From the NCBI RefSeq assembly GCF_000172635.2, contig NC_018632.1, positions 2,790,001 through 2,854,000 of the forward strand: a stretch of DNA of 64,000 nucleotides, given 5' to 3'. How positions within the stretch are numbered: position 1 is the stretch's first letter; every line of letters starts with the position of its first letter. Position numbers and translations under genes: made by a program. The notes beneath the pieces were generated by a model that ran no database searches, had not been told where the DNA came from, and saw only the letters and a list, made by a program, of their open reading frames with translations. The stretch is from Alteromonas macleodii ATCC 27126 (lineage in GTDB: Bacteria; Pseudomonadota; Gammaproteobacteria; Enterobacterales; Alteromonadaceae). Positions 27,537 through 40,370 of this stretch are shown piece after piece.

Positions 27537-28841
27537 ATGATTACTTGGTCATCTCTTTCGGTAAATGAGAAAAAACAGGCGCTAGCCCGCCCGGCTATGG
27601 CCAATAGCCAACAGTTAAAGCAGACCGTGGGCGACATTATCGCCCGCGTTGAAAAAGAAGGCGATGAGGCAGTACTTGATTACACACGTAAATTTGACTG
27701 CCCAGACTTAACTAGCCTTGTACTTTCACAAGAAAACATTGATGCTCTTGCTGCGAAGGTAACGCCAGAGGTAGCAAGTGCTATCGATACTGCGTTCAAC
27801 AACATAAAAATGTTTCACGAAGCGCAAATGCCTAGTGATATCGCGCTAACCACAACGCCTGGTGTTAAATGCGAGCTGCGCTTCACTGCCCTTGATGCAG
27901 TGGGTCTTTATATTCCAGGCGGCAGCGCGCCGCTTCCTTCTACCGTATTGATGCTAGGCGTACCTGCATTGGTGGCGGGCTGCGAAAATAAGCTACTTTG
28001 TACTCCACCAAACAAAGAACAGCTTATCGCGCCTGAAATTGCGTATGCGGCCAGAAAATGCGGCATCGACAAGATCTTCTTGTGTGGTGGTGCCCAAGCA
28101 ATCGCCGCTATGGCCTTGGGAACAGACAGCGTTCCTCAAGTAGATAAGATTTTTGGCCCGGGTAACAGCTTTGTGACTGAAGCTAAACAGCAAGTAAGCC
28201 AACGTGCTGATGGTGCAGCTATTGATATGCCGGCCGGCCCATCAGAAGTGTTGGTACTTGCTGATGAGTTCGCAAACCCTGAGTTTGTAGCGGCCGACCT
28301 GCTTTCCCAAGCCGAGCACGGTCCAGACTCGCAGGCTATTTTGGTGTCTAACAGCGCTACACTTATTGAAGAAGCAAAAGCCGCGGTTGAACGTCAATTA
28401 GCAACCCTATCTCGCGCTGAGATTGCCCGCCCTGCTATGGAAAATGCGCGTTATATTTTGGCTGATTCCATTGAGCAAGCCATTGAAGCAAGTAACGCCT
28501 ACGCTGCTGAGCACTTAATTGTACAAATAGAGAATGCCCGTGATTATTTGCCAAAAATTAAATACGCAGGCTCTATATTCCTAGGCCCGTGGTCACCAGA
28601 ATCTGCAGGTGATTACGCGTCGGGCACTAACCACGTACTGCCAACCTATGGCTATGCTAAGAATTACTCTAGCCTTGGATTATTAGACTTTATGCGTCGC
28701 TACACTATTCAAGAACTAAGCGCAGACGGCATGCGTAATTTAGGCCCTGCGATTATGGCACTTGCAGCTGCCGAGGGCTTGGATGCACACGAACAGGCCG
28801 TTGCACTTCGCATGCAGGCACTTAAGCAAGGAGACGCCTAA
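27537..28841 (+). CDS. hisD: Histidinol dehydrogenase HisD
   Basis: Zinc enzyme for the last two oxidations from L-histidinol to L-histidine with NAD+. The 434-residue length is standard. Family signatures are visible: VGLYIPGGSAPLPSTVLM near residues 122-139, KIFGPGNSFVTEAK, and IDMPAGPSEVLVLAD near residues 229-243, plus SAGDYASGTNHVLPT. It starts 13 bases after hisG and shares one base with hisC (TAATG). Confidence 0.97.
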   Translation: MITWSSLSVNEKKQALARPAMANSQQLKQTVGDIIARVEKEGDEAVLDYTRKFDCPDLTSLVLSQENIDALAAKVTPEVASAIDTAFNNIKMFHEAQMPSDIALTTTPGVKCELRFTALDAVGLYIPGGSAPLPSTVLMLGVPALVAGCENKLLCTPPNKEQLIAPEIAYAARKCGIDKIFLCGGAQAIAAMALGTDSVPQVDKIFGPGNSFVTEAKQQVSQRADGAAIDMPAGPSEVLVLADEFANPEFVAADLLSQAEHGPDSQAILVSNSATLIEEAKAAVERQLATLSRAEIARPAMENARYILADSIEQAIEASNAYAAEHLIVQIENARDYLPKIKYAGSIFLGPWSPESAGDYASGTNHVLPTYGYAKNYSSLGLLDFMRRYTIQELSADGMRNLGPAIMALAAAEGLDAHEQAVALRMQALKQGDA

Positions 28842-29920
28842 TGTCGGCACTTATCGATAACCTAATTAACGAAAATTTAGTGCCGCTAAAGCCGTATGAA
28901 TCGGCTCGTCGCTTATTTTCAGGTGGTCAAGACTGGCTTAATGCCAACGAGTCACCTTATGCCAACGAATACAGCGTAGATAGCAGTAACTTTAACCGCT
29001 ATCCGTCATGTCAGCCCGAAGCGGTAGTCAGTGGTTACGCTAACTACGCCGGGCTAGACAAATCGCAGCTTATAGTTACCCGCGGCGCAGATGAAGGCAT
29101 TGAGTTGCTTATTCGCACCTTCTGCACGCCGGGTAAAGACAGCATTCTGATATGCCCGCCTACCTACGGTATGTATGCAATCAGTGCTGAAACCTGTGAT
29201 GTGGGCATTAAGAAAGTGCCGCTTAACGACGACTTTAGCCTTAACGTGAATGCTGTATGCGCTGAAGATGACGTTAACGTGATTTTCATCTGTGCGCCAA
29301 ATAATCCAACCGGTACGCCAGTTGCTCGTGAAGACATTAAAACCGTGCTCAATCACTTTGCCGATAAAGCACTGGTTGTTGTAGATGAAGCGTATATTGA
29401 GTTCGATGCCGACAATACGTGGGCAAATGAGATTAACAACTATCCAAACTTGGTGGTACTTCGTACGCTGTCTAAAGCGTTTGCTCTTGCCGGTCTTCGC
29501 TGTGGTTTTACACTTGCTCAGGCACCCGTCATCCAAGCACTACTTAAAGTGATAGCGCCCTATCCCATTCCAGAGCCAGTAGCGCAGATTGCTGCACAAG
29601 CATTGTCGGCTGAATCGCTAACGTTACTTGAGCTTCAGGTGGCTACCATTAACCGGGAAAAAGAGGCACTAGCCGAAGCGCTGGAATCTATCGAAGGCTT
29701 TGAATTAGTGGGTGATAGACGAGCAAACTTTATCTTATTCCGCTACGCAAAAGCGCAAGCCCTAATGCAGTACTTGGTAAACCAAGGCATGCTTATTCGC
29801 GATCAATCAAAACAGCTTAACTTACAAAACTGTTTACGCGTAAGCATAGGCACTGAAGAGCAAAACCAGCGTTTAATGCAGCTAATTAACGAATTTAAAA
29901 ATAATGAGGACGCGGCATGA
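28841..29920 (+). CDS. hisC: Histidinol-phosphate aminotransferase HisC
   Basis: PLP-dependent aminotransferase converting imidazole acetol-phosphate to histidinol-phosphate with glutamate as amino donor. The 359-residue protein has [12 protein letters not shown] near the start, the [11 protein letters not shown] loop, VVDEAYIEF, and the PLP-binding Lys212 in [11 protein letters not shown]. It overlaps hisD by one base and hisB by four. Confidence 0.96.
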   Translation: MSALIDNLINENLVPLKPYESARRLFSGGQDWLNANESPYANEYSVDSSNFNRYPSCQPEAVVSGYANYAGLDKSQLIVTRGADEGIELLIRTFCTPGKDSILICPPTYGMYAISAETCDVGIKKVPLNDDFSLNVNAVCAEDDVNVIFICAPNNPTGTPVAREDIKTVLNHFADKALVVVDEAYIEFDADNTWANEINNYPNLVVLRTLSKAFALAGLRCGFTLAQAPVIQALLKVIAPYPIPEPVAQIAAQALSAESLTLLELQVATINREKEALAEALESIEGFELVGDRRANFILFRYAKAQALMQYLVNQGMLIRDQSKQLNLQNCLRVSIGTEEQNQRLMQLINEFKNNEDAA

Positions 29921-30986
29921 GTCAGCAAGCCATTTTATTTATTGACCGCGACGGTACACTCGTAGAAGAGCCGCCAGTAGATAAGCAATTAGATAGTTTA
30001 GAGAAGCTTGTTTTCGAGCCAAATGTTATTCCTGTGCTACTTAAACTAAAGGCAGCTGGGTTTAAACTCGTGATGGTAAGTAACCAAGACGGCTTGGGTA
30101 CAGACAGTTTCCCGCAAGAAGACTTCGACAAGCCACACAATGCCATGATGGCCATTTTCGAAAGCCAGGGTGTAGTGTTTGACGATGTGCTTATTTGCCC
30201 GCACTTCGATGCTGATAACTGCACATGCCGCAAACCAAAGCTTGGCTTAGTACAAGAATACCTACAGCAAGGCAAAGTGGACTTCACTCGTTCGTTTGTT
30301 ATTGGTGACAGAATTACCGATGTACAGCTTGCTGAAAACATGGGTATTCGCAGCTTTCAGTACAACCGTGAAAGCTTAAACTGGAACGATATTCAGAAAA
30401 GCTTGTTAGCGTCTTCACGTATTGCAGAGGTGGTACGTACCACCTCTGAAACCGACATTCGCGTGCGTGTAGATCTTGATTCGCAGGCGAAGTCGACAAT
30501 TCAAACCGGCATGGGCTTTTTTGACCACATGCTTGACCAAATTGCGACCCACGGTGGCTTCGAGCTAAACCTGACTACCGATGGCGATTTGCATATTGAC
30601 GATCACCACAGTGTAGAAGACACCGCGCTTGCCCTTGGTGAAGCGCTTAAAAAGGCACTAGGCGACAAACGCGGTATTGGTCGCTTTGGTTTCGCGTTGC
30701 CAATGGATGAATGTCGTGCGGAATGCATTATGGACATATCAAACCGTCCACACCTTAAGTTTGACGCTGAATTTAGCCGCGACCAGGTAGGTGAAATGGC
30801 CACCGAAATGGTTCCGCACTTCTTCTATTCGCTTGCACAAAGCATGGGGCTATCGCTGCACCTTTCCACCAGCGAAGGTAATGCTCACCACCAAGTAGAA
30901 AGCCTGTTTAAAGTATTTGGCCGTGCGCTACGTCAAGCCATTACGCGCCAAGGCGACGCGCTACCAAGTAGTAAAGGAGCCCTGTA

Positions 30987-30987
<1 letters not shown>
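29917..30987 (+). CDS. hisB: Bifunctional histidinol-phosphatase/imidazoleglycerol-phosphate dehydratase HisB
   Basis: Fusion enzyme of 356 residues, as in other enterobacteria and relatives. The N-terminal HAD phosphatase (about residues 1-165) has the catalytic D10-x-D12 in [10 protein letters not shown] and a zinc loop with [11 protein letters not shown]. The C-terminal dehydratase (about 170-356) has the metal motifs [14 protein letters not shown] and [11 protein letters not shown]. The start overlaps hisC (ATGA) and the stop overlaps hisH (TAATG). Confidence 0.97.
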
Positions 30988-33143
<2,156 letters not shown>

Positions 33144-33147
<4 letters not shown>

Positions 33148-33761
33148 TCATTACTAACGAAAACAGCAATAAATTAGCTTGGGACAAAATGGACAACCTA
33201 CTACCCGCCATTGTGCAAGACGCACTGTCTGGTAAGGTATTAATGCAGGGCTACATGGACCAAGACGCATTGGCGAAAACCCTTGAAACGGGCAAAGTGA
33301 CATTCTTCAGCCGTTCAAAACAGCGTCTGTGGACCAAGGGTGAAACATCTGGTAACACGCTAGATTTAGTGAGCGTTGCTTGTGACTGCGATCAAGATTC
33401 ACTGTTGGTACTTGCCAACCCTAACGGCCCGACATGCCACACTGGTGTTGAAAGCTGTTGGTTCGACGGCAACACACCAGCCTTTACGTTTCTTGCAGAT
33501 TTAGAGCGTGTATTGGCTTCCCGTAAAGACGCGGATCCTAAAAGCAGCTATACCGCTAGCCTTTACAACAAAGGCATTAAGCGAATAGCACAGAAGGTGG
33601 GCGAAGAAGGTGTAGAAACCGCATTGGCTGCGACTGTACACGACAAAGAAGAGCTAAAGAATGAAGCCGCTGACTTGTTGTACCACTTAACGGTACTGCT
33701 TCAGGCGAGCGATATGTCCCTTAACGATGCACTTGATGTGTTGCGTGAGCGCCATAAATAG
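33144..33761 (+). CDS. hisI: Bifunctional phosphoribosyl-AMP cyclohydrolase/phosphoribosyl-ATP pyrophosphatase HisIE
   Basis: Fusion of HisI and HisE, 205 residues, catalysing the second and third steps. The HisI part (1-110) carries [10 protein letters not shown] and [13 protein letters not shown], the zinc and magnesium ligands; the HisE part (about 115-205) has [13 protein letters not shown] and the helical [13 protein letters not shown] motif. It starts with GTG overlapping the hisF stop (GTGA). Last gene of the operon. Confidence 0.96.
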
Positions 33762-33796
33762 TAATAGCGACAGCGATCTACGCAGAAGTTAAACTC

Positions 33797-33830
33797 AAGG
33801 CCTCTAAACGTTCACGTATTAGAGGCCTTT
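33797..33830 (+). terminator. Rho-independent terminator of the his operon
   Basis: AAGGCCTCTAA and TTAGAGGCCTT, perfect 11-bp arms with an 11-base loop, 36 bases after the hisI stop. The T-run is short. Confidence 0.8.
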
Positions 33831-34022
33831 GAACTCCTAAATATATCTCCCAACGCTCCTCAAAAAGCTAAACATCGCTCTAAAATTGTCCACTTTTTTT
33901 ACAATGAGTTCGTATTCGCAGAAAAAATCTCATACTTTCAATGTGATTACCTGAAGGCATGGATAATGCTTACACTGTGATTGTTTAATTAACAATGTTC
34001 ACTAACCACATAAGGATATGTA

Positions 34023-34850
34023 ATGAAAAAAGTACTTTCATGCTTTTTGCTTTTAGGAAGCTTCTCGTCTTTTGCAACAGTCATTCAGTACAATGATTTC
34101 TCCGACACTACGGGGCTTACGCTAAACGGCAACACGCAGGTAGTAAATAACAACCTGCAGCTAACGAATAATATTGCGTGGCAAGGCGGTTCAGTTTTTA
34201 CCACAAATGCAATCTCTCTCATCAACGACTCTTCATTTGCGACAAGCTTTTCTTTCAAAATAGACAATAACAGTTTAGGCGGTGATACTGACGGCTTAGG
34301 AGCAGACGGTCTTGCTTTTGTAATACAGACACAAAATGCAAACGTGGGCGGTGCTGGTGGTGGTTTAGGATATCAGGGTATAAATAATTCAGTTGCGGTT
34401 GAGTTTGATACCTTTAATAACACCAGTTGGGATAATAATAACGGCAACCACGTTGGCATAGGTATTAACGGCAACGTTAATACCTCTAATAACGTCAATG
34501 AACCATTCCGATTCAATGAAGGAGATGTTTGGAATGTTCTGATAACTTTCGACGGAATTAGCAAGCTTTTCGATGTTTCTTGGTCCATGGAAACCGATTC
34601 AACGAAAGGAGGTAGCATTTCACGAATTTTAGATGTGGCCTCTATTTTAGGTTCAACCGATGCATTCTTGGGATTCACATCCGGAACAGGCTCCTATGCA
34701 AGTACTCATGAAATACTTTCGGCCACGTTCACAAATACATCCTCAATACCAACAAACACTCCTGTAAACGCTCCAGCAACCTTTAGCTTAATGATGAGTG
34801 CTTTAGCTTTTTTGGTTTTTCGAAGAAAAAAGCAAATTTTGAGGTCTTAA
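34023..34850 (+). CDS. L-type lectin-like exported protein with PEP-CTERM-like tail
   Basis: A 275-residue exported protein. After a signal peptide (about 1-18) comes a legume-lectin-like beta domain with DGLGADGLAFVIQT, GGGLGYQGINNSVAVEFDTF and N-G-N-H-V-G-I-G, the usual L-type lectin signatures. It probably binds carbohydrate outside the cell. The C-terminus has the V-N-A-P-A-T-F motif, a hydrophobic helix (LMMSALAFLVF) and a basic end (RRKKQILRS), i.e. an exosortase-type sorting signal variant shared with the protein at 22922. Single-gene unit with its own terminator. Confidence 0.8.
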   Translation: MKKVLSCFLLLGSFSSFATVIQYNDFSDTTGLTLNGNTQVVNNNLQLTNNIAWQGGSVFTTNAISLINDSSFATSFSFKIDNNSLGGDTDGLGADGLAFVIQTQNANVGGAGGGLGYQGINNSVAVEFDTFNNTSWDNNNGNHVGIGINGNVNTSNNVNEPFRFNEGDVWNVLITFDGISKLFDVSWSMETDSTKGGSISRILDVASILGSTDAFLGFTSGTGSYASTHEILSATFTNTSSIPTNTPVNAPATFSLMMSALAFLVFRRKKQILRS

Positions 34851-34937
34851 CTCTCAAAGTGCAGTAATGTTTCTACTTTCAACAACTCGGTAACTAGCGT
34901 ACTGATTAAGGCGTTGATTTAAATTACATTCTTATAT

Positions 34938-34976
34938 AAAAATGCCCTTCTCGTTTTCTACACGAAGGGCATTTTT
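34938..34976 (+). terminator. Rho-independent terminator of the lectin gene
   Basis: AAAAATGCCCTTC and GAAGGGCATTTTT, 13-bp arms ending in a T-run, with a 13-base loop. The symmetrical A and T runs could make it work in both directions. Confidence 0.87.
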
Positions 34977-35068
34977 GTATCGCAGAGCTTTGCACTTTAT
35001 TGAAATTAATACTGCTTAGCCTGTCTAACAATCGAACAAAAAGTGAGCCCTCGGTTAAAGAAACGCGA

Positions 35069-35929
35069 CTAGCGCGGCGTTCCCAATATCCAATCTATTC
35101 CATGGATAGCAACGGTGGGAAATACGGTCGCATGCGACGCGCCGCCGATAACATGCAATTGTAGTGTTATGTTTTGATCTGCCTTAGCGTTGATTTTACT
35201 TGCCAATGCTTTGCTCCCCGCAACCATATCTTGACCCTCGCCAAACTCAGGCGTTTCAAAGCTTCCCACACCAATGTAAACACGCTTGGGCGATTGAGTT
35301 TCAGCCATTTCTAAGGTTAGCAAGTAATCGTCATTAAACCACACTGAAGGGCTAACAAGCACATAATTAGAAAAGGTTTCAGGAGATTGCATGAGCACGT
35401 AGCCGCCAAATAGCCCGCCTAATGAATGCCCAATAAAAGTCCGTCGATTGGCGTCTACTCGATATGTAGACTCAATAAATGTTAATACATCTCGTCTAAT
35501 AAATGACAGATACTCCGCAGCAAGACCGGTTTCCAGTTTCCAACTATTGGCTATGGCAGGAGTGTAGTCCCTTACTCTACTCTCTACGCCTTTTGATTCT
35601 AGGGAATAAGACAACCCCACTATGACCGCTTCTTCCATTTGGCCTACGTTTACTGGCATTCGCATAGAGCTTACGATAATAGGAAAACTGTAAGGCGCGT
35701 CTGTTGTGTATATTACGGGGTAATCCTTGGAAGGAGATGCGTTATAGCTTTTTGGCAACTGTACAAATAACGTATATTTACGTGCAGTTTCCGTATCTTC
35801 TATTGTCACCATTTTGCTTCTAGGTAACGAAACAGACGCTTCAGAAATGATAGGTTTAATGATTGATTCAGCAAAAGCACATGAAAATGCACTTCCGACA
35901 AGAATTATTGCTGTTAGAAAGCGAAGCAC
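35069..35929 (-). CDS. Exported alpha/beta hydrolase (putative esterase, COG2819-like)
   Basis: Secreted or periplasmic esterase-type protein of 286 residues. The signal peptide covers about residues 1-20 (S-C-A-F-A-E). The nucleophile elbow is TFIGHSLGGLFGGY (about 164-177) and a probable catalytic histidine is in IGGASHATVFP near residue 264. The domain resembles the Fes/IroE/S-formylglutathione-hydrolase-like esterases; no siderophore genes are adjacent, so the substrate is open. Monocistronic on the minus strand. Confidence 0.8.
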   Translation of the reverse strand: MLRFLTAIILVGSAFSCAFAESIIKPIISEASVSLPRSKMVTIEDTETARKYTLFVQLPKSYNASPSKDYPVIYTTDAPYSFPIIVSSMRMPVNVGQMEEAVIVGLSYSLESKGVESRVRDYTPAIANSWKLETGLAAEYLSFIRRDVLTFIESTYRVDANRRTFIGHSLGGLFGGYVLMQSPETFSNYVLVSPSVWFNDDYLLTLEMAETQSPKRVYIGVGSFETPEFGEGQDMVAGSKALASKINAKADQNITLQLHVIGGASHATVFPTVAIHGIDWILGTPR

Positions 35930-36020
35930 CGTAACCTCTTAGTGGTTTAAACGGCATGTTATAACGCAGCTAATTTCAATTAACCACTGTTTGCACACCT
36001 AGGGTCACCTTTTGACTTCT

Positions 36021-36866
36021 CTATTTCTCGATTTCCCTTACCACTTGGCCATAAGCCAGCAGCGCGAACAGCCCCGTTCCGCCCACAATATTTCCTAATA
36101 ATGTTGCACCAATGAGTGAGAGTGTTTCAAGAACGCTTATTTTATTTTGCAGTGCTAACAAGAAAAGTTCTGTTGAACCGGCTATCACGTGCGTAAAATT
36201 TCCTATAGCAATTAAATAAGTAAAAATAACTATCATCAATATTTGAGAATGCTTAACCGAAGGCTTCATCCATACAATAGCGGCAATGATAAACCCGGAC
36301 GTAATGCCGTATGAGAAAGCGTCTGATGGTGATAGCTTGGCATAATGTTCAGAAATAGCGGTCATCCCTTCAACCAGCTCTGGTGGAACAGATTGCAGCG
36401 AAAAGCTGAAAAACGCAGCCAAAAAGGTGCCGAACATATTGGCGGTGAAAACGATGAACCACAGGCGCGCAATGCAAAAGCCCATATTGAACGAAGGTTT
36501 ACTCAACAAGGGTAGAATGACCGAAAGCGTATTTTCGGTGAACAATTGAAGTCGACCAACAATCACCAGCACGAAACCAACCGTATAGCCCAGGTTTTCG
36601 ATAACAAACTGATTGGGAGAATTTGCAAAGAGGTGATGCAAAATTCCTTCAGCAAGAATTGAAATCGAGATGCCAATGCCTGCCGCCACACCAGACCACC
36701 ACAATGACATCATAGGACGCTGAAGTTCTTCTAACCCTTCCCTGTGGACAATGGCGTACAAAGAAACAGAATTTAAGCTCTGATTATCTCGTACATCTTT
36801 TTCTTCAGTATGACTAAGGGCAACGTCTTGCTCTTGGCGCCCAGACTCCTTTATTTTTTCCGTCAC
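36021..36866 (-). CDS. Formate/nitrite transporter (FNT) family channel
   Basis: Inner-membrane pentameric-type channel of the FNT family, which passes formate, nitrite, hydrosulfide or similar small anions. The 281-residue protein has a hydrophilic N-terminal region of about 45 residues followed by six hydrophobic segments. The half-helix region with GNFTHVIAGSTELF (about residues 217-230) and the N-terminal LFTENTLSVILPLL (about 120-133) fit the FNT fold. The polar N-terminal extension recalls the YfdC subgroup. Start is GTG with GGAG 6 bases upstream. Confidence 0.8.
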   Translation of the reverse strand: MTEKIKESGRQEQDVALSHTEEKDVRDNQSLNSVSLYAIVHREGLEELQRPMMSLWWSGVAAGIGISISILAEGILHHLFANSPNQFVIENLGYTVGFVLVIVGRLQLFTENTLSVILPLLSKPSFNMGFCIARLWFIVFTANMFGTFLAAFFSFSLQSVPPELVEGMTAISEHYAKLSPSDAFSYGITSGFIIAAIVWMKPSVKHSQILMIVIFTYLIAIGNFTHVIAGSTELFLLALQNKISVLETLSLIGATLLGNIVGGTGLFALLAYGQVVREIEK

Positions 36867-37041
36867 TCATGTCTCCTGCAACTCTTTGCTTAACTAGGAC
36901 GTTTGCCTCAATTACATAGTATTTGGTCTACCACACAGTTATTTAACAGGCACTAACAGACCACCCTATTCGGTTACGTTGATTAAGTACGTTTTTGGTC
37001 ACAATAATTTTGCCTATTTCAGATATAGCACTCATTTTAAT

Positions 37042-37075
37042 AAAAAAGCCCGCGTGAACGCTGTTCACACGGGCT
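37042..37075 (-). terminator. Rho-independent terminator of the M16 peptidase gene
   Basis: On the minus strand AAAGCCCGTGTGAAC-agc-GTTCACGCGGGCTTT followed by TTTA. A 15-bp stem with one G-T pair, 50 bases past the stop. Confidence 0.9.
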
Positions 37076-37124
37076 TTGATCTTATTAACGGCCGTTATAA
37101 TGCTCGCAAAACGTAAAACATGAA

Positions 37125-40040
37125 CTAAGGGTTCAACAAGGTTGGTTGCCCTAACCCAAGCGCTTGTAAACGCTCAAACTGGGTATCTTTGTCCCCTACT
37201 ATCAAATAAATCATTCTATCAGGATGTACATATTTACCGTAAAGGCGCTTTATCTCACCAACGGTTAACGCTTTTACCTCAGCTTCTTGCTGTAAAACGT
37301 AATCATTGGGCAAGCCAAAGTCGCTAATTTCGCTAACCATATTCAATTTAGCGCCTAACGTTTCAAACGCCCTAGCGCCAGATTTAAGTGTAAACCCTTT
37401 CGTAACGTCTAAATCTTCATCTGAATAGTTTGTGCCAAACGCTGCTAATATATCCATGATAGCTTGCGTTGCTTCTAAGGTAACGTTCGACCTTACGGCG
37501 CTTCGTATGGTGAATTCACCCGTATATTGATCGCTAGAAAACGATGAACGAATGCCATAGGTGTAGCCTTTGTTTTCACGTAGTTCCTGCATAAGCTGTG
37601 AGGCGAAACCGCCCCCGCCTAAACGATAATTCATCACACTGACTTTATAAGCATCATCATGAGTAACATTCGGGGCGGAATGGCCGAAATAAAGCACTGA
37701 CTGTTTAGCCCCAGGAACGTCATAGAAAAAGAGTTGGGCGCTTTCTGGCAGCTTGGGCTCTGGTACCTTCGCAAAAGTAACATCTTTTGGTAACCATCGC
37801 GCATTAAGTGGCGCTAGGCTTTTTACAACGTCCTGTTGTTTGATGTCTCCCACAACATGGAACTTTGCCAATGACGGTGTGAAGTATTTCTCGTAATATT
37901 TCTTAACATCTTCGAGCGTTGTGTCATCTACAGTTTGCTTATCACCAAGAACCGTTTGAGCAAACGGATGCGCCTTTCCGTAAAGCAGTGTTTTAAACTC
38001 AACCGATGCAATGGCATTAGGGTTCGCTTTTATTTGTTCAATCTGGTTGATCGTATCGTCTTTAGCTAATTCAAACTCTTGTTCATCAAAGCGAGGAGAA
38101 AGTATCACTTCAGTGACGAGCTGCATTAAGTCACTGTAGTGCTTAGACAATACCGTTCCGCTAATAGTAATGTCAGTTTCAGAAGCACTGGCCTCCAGAG
38201 AAGCGCCTAAAAGCTCAATTTCCTGTTCCAGCTGCTCGGGTGTTTTTTCCGCCGTACCTTTAAGCAAGGTTGCGGCAAGTAAATTGGCGGTTCCTGTTTT
38301 ACCTTCTGAGTCTAGAAGCATGCCACCATCTAGCTTTAACTCAAACGCGACCAATAGCACTTCGTCATTAGCAATACCCGTTATTTTGATGCCAGACGAC
38401 AGTGTATTTTGCCAAACCTTAGGTGGTGTAATTTCTATTGATTCACCATAAGCAGGCTCTTTCGTGCGATCAAACGATGACGGAGTACGTTCGTATTCAG
38501 CCGCAACTGACGCATCAAAGCTCTCTTCCGCCCCCGCGACAATTTGCTCCTCCACTACATTAGCTTCAGTAGAGCCGCTTAACACCAACTCTTGCTGTCC
38601 CTTAGGTACAAAGCTAGAGGCGACAAACGGTTTATCCTTGATATAGGTGCTATAAACACGCATTACATCTTGTTGTGAAACGCCCAGAATTTTCTGAACA
38701 TCTTGGCTGATAAATTCAGCCCCGCCCGCAAAGATTTCGTATTGCGCCAATTGAAAACCTTTACCTAAGACGCTTGAAAGTCCTTGATAAAATTCTGTTT
38801 CTTGACCTGCTTTTATGCGCGCCAAATCCTTGGAAGAAATCCCGTCTTTCTCAAAGCGGGCGAACGCTTCGTTAACTCCATCTGCAACAGTGTTTAAGTT
38901 CACGCCATTAAATGCCATAACCTGCAGCTGTAGCTGTCCAGCGATCTCAGCATCATAGCCATAAAGATAAACATCACTGGTGAGCTCCTTCTCGTCAACA
39001 AGCACCTTGTTCAGCGGAGCATTTTTGCCTTGGCTTAAGTACTGAGAAAGTACTTGAAGTGGATAATAGTCATCGTGATATTCAGGTACGGTTGGCCACA
39101 CCATAGTTAAAAGTGGCGCTTGTGCAAAATTATCTATATGGAATCGTTTTTTAGTCTCATTGAGCTTCGCAGGTTGAGGCGGTAATTTATTGATTTGCTC
39201 TCCCGCAGGAATTTCATCGAAATACTTTTTAACCCACGCTTTAGTTTGATTTACGTCAATATCACCCGCGATGGTAAGCACCACATTATTAGGTACATAC
39301 CATTTTTTGAAAAACTCTTTCACGTCAGCAAGCGTTGCGTTTTGCAGATCATCTAACGACCCAATCACTTGCCAACTATAAGGATGCCCTTCAGGGTAAA
39401 GGTTTTTATCAATCACATATTGATTGTGACCATAAGGACGATTATCCACACTCTGGCGCTTTTCGTTTTTCACCACCTGCTTTTCTTTGGCGAGCACAGG
39501 GTCTGTTACGGTATTAATGAAAAATCCCAACTTATCGGCTTCAGCCCAGATCATTTTTTCTAAAGCATCAATGGGTACAGTTTGGAAGTAATTGGTACTA
39601 TCACGACTCGTCGAGCCATTTGCACCTGAGCCGCCAATTTTCGCACTGAGTTTATCAAGACCGCCTTTTCCCAAGTTCTCTGATTCGAGAAAAAGTAAGT
39701 GTTCAAACAAGTGCGCAAAGCCTGTTCGCCCTTCTTTTTCTCTGGCTGAACCCACATGCGCAGTGAGGGCGACTGCAGCAACGGGATCAGACCTGTCAAC
39801 GTGCAGTACAACGGTAAGCCCGTTATCCAGAGTAAAACGCTCGTAGTCCACGTTGAACAGTGACGTATTTAGGGAAGCAGTACTATTATCTGCATTAGCG
39901 GTTGTTTCGCTGGTTATATCGGAAGCAGTTCGTACATTTTGTGGATCATTGGTGTTATGCGTACACCCTGTCGAAACTGCACTTAGTGTTATTACAGCAA
40001 TTGCAGTGTACATTCTTGTTCGTTTGAATGTTTCAAGCAT
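37125..40040 (-). CDS. M16 family zinc metallopeptidase, two-domain, lipoprotein-like
   Basis: Exported insulinase/pitrilysin-family protease of about 971 residues containing two M16 repeats. The first repeat carries the inverted zinc motif H110-L-F-E-H114 in GFAHLFEHLLF, with a downstream acidic ligand. The second repeat (from about residue 530) lacks H-x-x-E-H and is probably structural. I chose ATG 40040: the resulting N-terminus has a signal ending S-T-G-C (Cys26), fitting a lipoprotein, whereas the longer frame to 40151 adds a cysteine-rich non-signal stretch. Monocistronic, strong terminator. Confidence 0.88.
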   Translation of the reverse strand: MLETFKRTRMYTAIAVITLSAVSTGCTHNTNDPQNVRTASDITSETTANADNSTASLNTSLFNVDYERFTLDNGLTVVLHVDRSDPVAAVALTAHVGSAREKEGRTGFAHLFEHLLFLESENLGKGGLDKLSAKIGGSGANGSTSRDSTNYFQTVPIDALEKMIWAEADKLGFFINTVTDPVLAKEKQVVKNEKRQSVDNRPYGHNQYVIDKNLYPEGHPYSWQVIGSLDDLQNATLADVKEFFKKWYVPNNVVLTIAGDIDVNQTKAWVKKYFDEIPAGEQINKLPPQPAKLNETKKRFHIDNFAQAPLLTMVWPTVPEYHDDYYPLQVLSQYLSQGKNAPLNKVLVDEKELTSDVYLYGYDAEIAGQLQLQVMAFNGVNLNTVADGVNEAFARFEKDGISSKDLARIKAGQETEFYQGLSSVLGKGFQLAQYEIFAGGAEFISQDVQKILGVSQQDVMRVYSTYIKDKPFVASSFVPKGQQELVLSGSTEANVVEEQIVAGAEESFDASVAAEYERTPSSFDRTKEPAYGESIEITPPKVWQNTLSSGIKITGIANDEVLLVAFELKLDGGMLLDSEGKTGTANLLAATLLKGTAEKTPEQLEQEIELLGASLEASASETDITISGTVLSKHYSDLMQLVTEVILSPRFDEQEFELAKDDTINQIEQIKANPNAIASVEFKTLLYGKAHPFAQTVLGDKQTVDDTTLEDVKKYYEKYFTPSLAKFHVVGDIKQQDVVKSLAPLNARWLPKDVTFAKVPEPKLPESAQLFFYDVPGAKQSVLYFGHSAPNVTHDDAYKVSVMNYRLGGGGFASQLMQELRENKGYTYGIRSSFSSDQYTGEFTIRSAVRSNVTLEATQAIMDILAAFGTNYSDEDLDVTKGFTLKSGARAFETLGAKLNMVSEISDFGLPNDYVLQQEAEVKALTVGEIKRLYGKYVHPDRMIYLIVGDKDTQFERLQALGLGQPTLLNP

Positions 40041-40370
40041 TATATATGTTCTTTGCCAGTCAAAAATGTAACAAGTACCACAAGTGCACCACCAGTGCCA
40101 TGACATTCCTTTTTCAGACATTTTTAGCATGCCTAAACGGGCGGCGTTCATCTTTTACAGAGTGCAATATAAACATATGATTGATATGAGTTTTATTGCT
40201 TTTTTTCAACGCTCAATACCCTGAAGCTAGAGCAACCTTAATTAGCTACCGACATAGTTCGTTACATTTTCCACACCTCAATTTTGAACAAATTAGGTAA
40301 TTTACAATCTACATCTATTACACAAGCCATGTCGTGATAAAACTTTGATCTAACGAGCAATGTACGAAAA

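Noticed and set aside
40041..40151. Longer start for the M16 peptidase
   Set aside because: It would bury the lipoprotein signal behind 37 residues; ATG 40040 gives a normal exported N-terminus.
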